From Fragum whitleyi (taxonomy: Eukaryota > Mollusca > Bivalvia > Cardiida > Cardiidae), in contig OX411558.1 of the NCBI GenBank assembly GCA_948146395.1, positions 51,159,622 to 51,223,621 of the forward strand: DNA of 64,000 nt, given 5' to 3'. The translations under genes were made by a program, and so were the position numbers. Of this stretch, positions 51,601 to 60,600 are shown in pieces. A model generated the notes under the pieces. That model ran no database searches, was not told the origin of the DNA, and saw only the letters and a list, made by a program, of their open reading frames with translations. The stretch's first letter is position 1. Each line of letters starts with the position of its first letter.

Positions 51601-54600
51601 GGCGACAACCAAAGAACATATAGAATGAAGGCAATAAGCTGTAGTTTTGGTGTTATGATCATTCATCAACAATAATTTTCAACAGATGATTATTACTTTT
51701 ACGCACTTGAGTAAAGGGTGTTTTCGCCCTTGGATTTGCCTTTTCATTGGGAAGAGATCACTTAGATTTGAATTTTGATTCTAACAAATTACACCTGGCT
51801 GAAATTGGAGGACCACTGTCATATTGCAGTTGGACTGTCAATCTAGAGGTCACGGGGTTTGATCCCTAACGGTGGCACTCATGCTTTCCGACTATTTGTC
51901 TATCACTGATGGGTTGATAATTGCAGACCTATGTGAGATAGAAGCTGGAGGCTGGGAAAGGATGTGATGGTAGTACTGGTGAGAGAAATACCAGGAATCA
52001 ATTTTTTAGAGCTCAAGCCACTGCAATATATTTGAAAAAAATGTTGAAAGCAGCGTAAAACCCCATTCAATCAATCAAAACTGGGAATGGGTATGCCCTT
52101 AAATGTAATTGACTGCCTTAAAAGGTCAAAATTATTTCTTTCCAAAAGATAAGGATTAAGTCATACAATTGAGCATTGTGTAAAAATAGCTGTATTGTGT
52201 AAAATTAAAGTGTTATATGCAGTGCACTTCATACACAAGTGATTGACTTCCCGCAAGATTAGTATATATGGACAAAAACTGGGATCCGTATTTAGTGATA
52301 CATTAATATTGAGCATGAAGCGAGCTTATTCAAGTATTTCCACTGAAGATGGGGCAGAAACCCCTTCATGTCAAACAGGATCTCCATTTGCTTTTTGGAA
52401 AAGCAAGGAGAAAAGGTACTTTGTTTATACTAATTCATTATTTCTAAATTCAATTGAAACCAAAGTTTATACTTAATTAGAGAGAGGTTTTCTCCCAAAT
52501 CAAAATTAAACCTGGACCCTGCTTTAAGGATGTCAAAACAGGGAAGACTGTTTGCAAATTATATGGCACTTTGCAAGCAAGTGAAAGTGCAAAGTAGGGA
52601 ATCATTGGCAAACAGATTGCACTGTTTAGTCAACCTAAACACATGGGCCATGCACAGTCATAGGACAGCTTATAGCATGTCAGAAGGTCAATCTAATGTT
52701 CTGGGTTCGATCCCCGACGAAGCTAGCACTCATCCTTTCAATTTATTTGTCTTTCAATATTGGGTTGATAATTATAGACTATAGAAACTTACCCCTTCTT
52801 TGATAATCTGATGATGACTGTCAGCCTATCAGAGAGAGGGGTAAATTATTTCAGCTAATTGTAGACCTATGTGAAATAGCAGCTGGAGGCTAGGAAAGAA
52901 TGAAATGGTAGTACAGGTGTGAGAAATACCAGGAATCCATTGTCGGGTGCTTCAGACTGAAAGATTGTTAAAAGTGGTGTAAAATTCCATTCAAACAAAC
53001 AAACCTGAATGTAGGGCTGTTTTAGTCCCCGTAAGTGAGACTGAGGCTTCAATCCACTGCTACCTAATGTTCTAAGTAATCTGCTCATGAACACACTTAG
53101 AACCACAGACCTGCAGGTTAGAAGTAAAGGACCTATATCAATTGGCCATTCCAAAAGTGGCCAATTCCAACCTCTGAAAAGGGGATGGGGTTTTATTAGG
53201 GCATAAGGCTCTATTAGAATTTTTACAGTAGTTATTTTAACATTCTTACATACACAGGGGTCAGCGCAAACATTTAGGTGCCTTAAGAAGTAAATGCACT
53301 TACAATACTTTTGAGCTTACCCATTGGTATAACTATATATATTATAAGGAACTCCGAAAAAGATGAATTTTGGTTAACCCTTGTCAATCAGAGCCTTCAT
53401 TAAGTGAAGGAATGCTAATTGTGAGGAGAAATTGGGTCAAATTGATGCAGCGAGAATGTCAATTTATAATAAACCCCTGATAATGTATAGCGACAAATGA
53501 TGTCATTTGTATGATAAATATGGGAATTCATTTTCTGATCACTTGTTATAGTGGTTGCTTTTCAAAATGTTGACAGGATATTAAGTTTCTTGGGGAGAAT
53601 ATCAAGGATTTAACTACTATTTTGAACAAAATGTACATGCATTAAAATAAAGTTAAATTTGTACACCCCCCCCCCCCGGCATGAAATCTGGAGGGGATAT
53701 ATTGTTTTACCTTTGGTCATCCATCTGTCTGTCTGCAAAACTTAATTTTGTGGGTATTCATGGACATGCTTTAGGTGAATGCCAAGAACATATGGTTTCA
53801 TGGAGAAATGATTATATTCGTTATTTGAATTGATTCCATCAGATTTCATTCATTTGGTTTAGAAAGTGTTTTTATTTCTCAATGATATTGATATTGATTA
53901 ATCGGCTATTTTGTAAGCTTCCACTAAAAACAGTTCCAAAAGAAAACTGCTTTAATGTTGACAAATATTACATTATTGCTTCATGATATTAAATCATAAA
54001 TTGTAAAGATGATATTTGTGTGTTTCATAGAAGTATGAAACTAATAAACCTTCTCACATTCATGTATCCCCTTTGTATATTCATATAGTGTGATTAGGTT
54101 TTTAGTTTCATACCTCAATGAAATCAACAAATATTGTCTTCATCTCCTAAATAAAGATTTTAGCCTGTCTTTAACCCTTCTTATGTAGACTTCTGGACAC
54201 ATACAAAGGGCAAGAATTTGTAGGTGTAGTTACAAAACTTTGTAAAAAACAGCTGTAGGTACAAGATTTTAAAATAATACTGGCAAAATATTGGGATATA
54301 TGTCAAAGGTTCAGATAAGAAGGGGTAATACCAATCGTAACCCTTGTCATGCTGAACCCGGAATATTCCTGCTTTGGCAGGAGCTATAGACAAACATCAG
54401 GCTGCATATATGTGAAGTCCGATGTTAGTCTACACCACCTGTTTCTCACTTTGTAACCAGCATTGTCAATAGATTTAGTTTTTCAAATAAAAATCGACCT
54501 ACAGTTGGTACTTTCAGTGCTTTTTGCCCTTTGATTTTGATGAATTTTTTAGCCAAACTCTATTCAGCATGACAAGGGTTAAATATTTATTTGTAACTGA

Positions 54601-57600
54601 ACCCCTATGTAGTTGATACTCATTTGAATCATCTCGACGACGATTCCAATGAGTAACCTCAAAACAGGAACTGTTTGAAAATTATTAAAAAATTACATTC
54701 CGTAATCCAAAATAGCCCCTCTATCTGTCGCTCTGTATTTGTCATGATTGTTAATCGTTTTCAACATTTTCTATTTTCAGATATAAGACACAACCAACTG
54801 ACTCAAGCACCCCGGAGACAGAGGCGTCCCGTCTGAAAAAGAAATATGTTGGTCGACATCTCACACAGCCTGTTACGCCAGACGAGAAAAAAGAGGCGGA
54901 AATTGTGACAGACATGCCAGAAATTACAAAATCTGGTTCCATACAAGATAGGTAGGTTATAAACTGATGATTTATGGCAATATTTTTGACAGTTATCCTT
55001 ATTATGTCAATAATATTGCCAATTAATATTACTAATTGTTGCTGGACAATATTGAATATTGATCTACATATCATTTTCATATTGCTGTAAATATCATAAA
55101 GTTCAGTTTAAGTTTATTTTATAGTCTGTTTTCAAACTGATCTTTTCCTAAAGACTTTACGCTTAACACACAACCATCAAGTCTCAAGTCTTTTGTTAAG
55201 GCTTTATGCTATTTTTAGCCATAGCACATATGTTTCCAACCCTCAAGTGTAGCCATTATACATCTGGGTGAAGAGGAGTGACATAGTGTTAATCTTTTGT
55301 CAGAAATATGCCGGTCGGGGTTCTATCCTGGGACTTTCGAATCCCAAAGCCACCTCCCTTATACCACTGGACCACAGAAACTGATGATTGTGTTGGGGCC
55401 CTTTTACATTGTTCATTTTTTAATGAAAAATTGTTCAGATCCTTGTAGAACATCAAATAGACAAAAAGAAAGATATTAGTGATTTGCCCAGGCTGGGATT
55501 TGTTATATTAAGGTAGTGGACCCGTAATAGTTCCGCAACATTTCGGACCACATATTCTTTCACGATGTTAACTGAGGTTTCCAAATGAAAATCATTTGGA
55601 AACCTCAGTTAACACTGTTAAAGTTCAATACTTATGAGATGTTGCAAAACTATTACGGGTCCACTACCTTAATGATAATTGGTGCATTGATTATTTTTAA
55701 TGGATTAAATTGATTAGTAAAACAAATCTCATTAGAAGGGTCAATGCGAAAATGCAGTTTTGCACAAAATTTTGGATTTTATTTTCCAGATTAAGTGCCT
55801 TAAAAAAGAGTGGCGAGGAGGAATGGAGGAAGCGTGTTTCTCGTCCTCTAAACATGGACAGTATGGATCGACGGTCAATTAGTCCGGAAATGACTCCACC
55901 CGTTGTCAAAATGCGTGAGAAGAAGCAGTTGGACACGCCCCGCCCACACAGTATAGCCGATAGGCTGTCTCTATTAGACTCCGCCCAGGCTAACTGGCGG
56001 GAGAGAGTGGGTGAGACGGACGTGAAGAAATTTACGGTGGAACATAAAATATCTTCCTCAGGTTAGTTTAGTGTTCAAATCAAAGGGGTCCGAAATAACC
56101 CCCCACCACCATATATACTAATAATATATATATTATTAGTATATATGGTGGTGGGGGGTTATTTTGGACCCCTATGGTTCAAATTACCAGAAGTACAAAA
56201 AGGAGGCTCAAAACGCAGAACAAATAAATAAAGGAAGTGAATTAAGTATCACATGCAAAAAGAACTGTCATAGTGCAGTTCATAACACATTAGACTCCAA
56301 AACTTCAATCACTGATAGTTATGGGTTATATCTCTTGTGACAACTTTTATCCATTCCGAAACTCGAGCTCGAGGCTAGAAAGGGACGTTATTGTAGTACT
56401 GTAGAAGTTCTAACAGAGACCCAGCGGCTGTCATAGCGCAGTTGGTTGCGTGTCGGACTGTCAATGTAGAGGTCCCGGGTTCGATCCCCAACCGCAGCAC
56501 TCATTCTTTCCGACTATTTGTCTCTCACCAATGGGTCGATAATCATAGACCTTTGTGAGATAGCAGCTGGAGACTAGGAAAGAATGTGATGGTTGTACTG
56601 GTGAGAGAAATGCCAGGAATCCATTATTAGGTGCTTCAGCCGCCGTGATATAACTGAAAAAATGTTGAAAGCAGTGTAAAACTCCATTCAATCAATCAAT
56701 CTAACAGAGACCCATACTCTAATATAAACTGATCCCCTTCATCAGATGTCAAGATTGACAGTTTCATCTAGAATTTTGGAAAATTTAAAGCCTCTAATTA
56801 GCCTCCGTTCTCACCATATAGATGTAATACTAAAAAGATGAGTCTAATTTTTTGTTAAAAATTTCTAAGAGCATGCCACTTTGCATGTTAACTACACTCG
56901 CAACAAAATAACATCATCCTAACTAGTTGGCAACATTTTGTTGCTTTATACTGTGCTTGGATAAAACGGTTCATTCTGTTGACATGTGATGTGACAGAAA
57001 TTGTTATAAGCTTTGAAACAGCTGAAAATTGTTAATACCGTATTTCTCCTAATAAACGCTCCAGGGAGCTATACATAACATGGCCAGGGAGCTAACATTT
57101 AGGATGCATTTTCTGATTTAACCCTTTCCTGTTTTACAAAATTTTGGACCTGTCCAAATTCAAAGGTTTTGCAGACGAATATTACAAAGTGGATTTAATT
57201 TGAAAAAAAAACCATTCAGTGGGGTAGAAAATAGTGTGGAAAAAGAAGAAATTGCTTGTCAGAAGCAATTTCTCCTTTTTTTACAATGTTTTCTCAAACA
57301 TAAAATCACAGGCACGTAAAAAACAGGGATTAAACAGCAAAGGGTTAAAAAAAGTAATTAAAATTGATGTCTTGTAAGCCCTTTTCCCTCAATTTTTAGG
57401 TGATTTCCTCTTAACAATCCTATAAATGATTGTTTTGAGGAAATTCATCTCAAATTAAAGAAGAAGTCTCAAAAAGTTCCTTAAATCTAGGCATTTGATG
57501 TGGGTTTTCTTAGTTAAAATATGTAGGGGTGCTACTATTAGAGAGGGCACTATTATTAGAGGAAATATGGTATACATCAGGTAATAATACAAACTATTGT

Positions 57601-60600
57601 AAATGCATAAGGATATAGATACCCACAAGAGTTTCCAAACCTTTTGAAATACAGTACTTCTTAATTAAGTCAATTCAACTAAGATGTTATTTTGTTGTTT
57701 CACAGGTCAGTCTATAGGTGAGAGCCCCCTGGTGGCGAGATTGAAAGGAAAAACGCCGAGACGTGAACACAGTCGTGGTGAGTAGCTTTATAAGAAAGGG
57801 TTTGCGGGTTTTGTTGTGCTGTCAGCTAACTAGCCTATTCTTACATCATCGGTATCATTCAGGTTTGAGAAAAAGATAAATCATTGTGAAGCTAATTACA
57901 AGTCATGTAAAATAAGTACATGAGATACCTGTGCAAATTTTAAAGATATATCCATGGTTCAATGTAAAATAGCCATAACTGCCTTTAAAACAGGCAGTTA
58001 CAAATGTTTGGCACTGAGCCATCAAATACGAGGGTTGATCCAGAAATTCGTAATAAAGGGTTATAAATCTTCAGAAAAAAAGACATTCAAAATAAAAATT
58101 ATTCATCTCTTTAATGCAACACCTGTGTAATTAATGTGGAAATTTTCAAATTTGTAAGTTATATAGCGTCTATATAGTGACTAATCAGATACATAGACCC
58201 CACTCTTGGCGGGGGAGCAAGAATGTCGAATGCAACGTCATTATAAATTCTTTTCTACATAGTATCCATTTGCTCGCAAGCCTTTCTGCGCCTAATAATT
58301 TACTTGCATAAAGTATCTCCATTCCATTTGGGATTCAAAAGGAATCTACAATTTCACTATGAATAGTCTGTATAGTGAAGTGTAGACACAGATGCTAGGC
58401 TTTGATGTTTGGATAATATTGAGGATCAATTCAAACGACTTCGTTTGTTGAAACTCCAATATACCATTCTTAATCCTCTAATAAAGCCCGATTTTCTTTG
58501 AATATCCATAGTAACTTAAGACAAACTTCTCTGTTTGACATAATAATATTTTTTCCAAATTATCTGAAATGTATAGGGTGGTGATTGACTCATGATCATG
58601 ACAAAATTCGAGAAATAAACGGAATTCATATTTTGGTGTTGACGTCAGGTCACTATTCACCCGCAAATAGTGTTTTTAAAAAATAATCCTGTCCGTAAAA
58701 CCTCTTCCAAAAATATTTAAATTATGACAATTGATTCCCTAATTACGTCTTATTTTTTTCTAGTAAGAAGTTTCAAATAAAATTTACGAAAACATTCAGA
58801 AAATTTGATTTATGTAACAGATTTCTATTATTTTTTTACGCTCCCCCGCCTAAGACTTCATATGTAACCATAGTAACGAAATTCAAGGCTGCTTGATATA
58901 ATTTTGCAAAAAATAATAACATTTGTACTCTTGGTAGATACTGAGCTTCACACACTGAAAATTTTACACTGAACAAGCTAGAATTGCCAAAGTTATGGGA
59001 CAATTATACAAACTTCTGGATCATCCCTCGTATGTATGTGTGACCTGTCATGCAAAGAGGGACCATCGAACTCCGTAAAATAAATATTTGAAAAAGATAT
59101 TGATTCTAGTTCAGGACAACAAGAGTTCAAATTTAAAAAATTCTTTCATAGGAAAGAAGATTGATTATTCTAGATTCATACAAGCAAAGTGCAAAAAGTT
59201 TCAATCCTAGTTAGTCCATGCAATCTGCGCAGTCTGGGTAGGATGGACTCTTAATACACTACCCAGATGGTCCCTTTTCACATGATGGGTCACATATATA
59301 TTGCAAGGTTCTAATCTAATTCATTTATCAGATGACAAAATTTTGACTGGCCCAAATTCCAAGAAATTGCAGACAGCAAATTTAAGCCCATAGAATTTTC
59401 AAAGATCTTTGTCTTTTGGGCAAAGGAATATTGTGGACAGTGAAGCTTGTAGCAAAAATTAATATGTTTATAATGCCCCCCTTCCAATAAGAGGGAGTAT
59501 ATTGTTTTGCACTTGTACGTTGGTTGGTCTGTTGGTTGGTCCCACTGGTCGGTTTTTCTGGAGCATATCTCAAAAAGTATGCAATCTAGAATCATGAAAC
59601 TTCACCAGGGGTGTGGAATTCCCATGCCCGACTTGTCCGACTCGGGCTTTTGTACTTGGGGACAAGTAAATTTTTCTAAGCCACTTGTCCAAGGACAAGT
59701 AAATACCGGGGCTAATCTTGGAATGTTACTTAAAAGAATTAAGAGAGAAATCATCCTAATGTTCATATCATAGGGTAGAAAACATTGTTTTTAATGAAGA
59801 AAATGCTGCATACCAGCATTTTCTTCATCAAAAGGCAATGTTTTTTTCAAATTTTTCTATTTACTCTTTAGCGGACAAGTTCATTTTGATTCTGGACGAG
59901 TAGAAAATCCGCTTTTACTTGTCCAGGGACAAGTGGAGAAAACTTGAATTTCCACACCCCTGACTTCACATGTGGATAAATCATATTGAGGAGAAGTGCA
60001 GTGCACAAGAACCATAACTCTACTCATCATATTTTGTGAGTTATTGCACATCGTTGATTGACAAAGTATAGGCTATTGACCTATTTTTATGGGGACAAAC
60101 TTCTTTTGTTTCATATAGAGAGGAATGATTCTAGAATAGGGCATTTGGTTAAACTTTTATGAACTGTACCAGATGAATTCCAGGGGCAAAGTAATTGTCA
60201 TTTTCTAGACAAATTATACATATATGCATATTTAATTAAGACCTATTATATGCAGATTTTATGATCACTGCCTTGCATAAATAGTGTCTATAACAGAACA
60301 AATGAAGGCTTGGTATTTGCTTCAAGATCTAGAAAAATGAATAATGCAGACAGTGAAAATTATAACATTTTCAGAATAAATCTGTTACAGCATATTTAGC
60401 TCGGCTGTTTTCAGAGAAAACCGGAGGTATTGCTATAGCCTTGGTGTCTTCATCGTCTTGGTCTTCGTTGTACGACAACTTTGACATTTTGTAATATCTC
60501 TGGTTCTACTGAAGGCATTTAATTGAAACTTGGCACACATGTTCACCATCAAAAGAGCAATCTATACTATCAAGGGGGATAACTCTAGATGCATTTTGTG

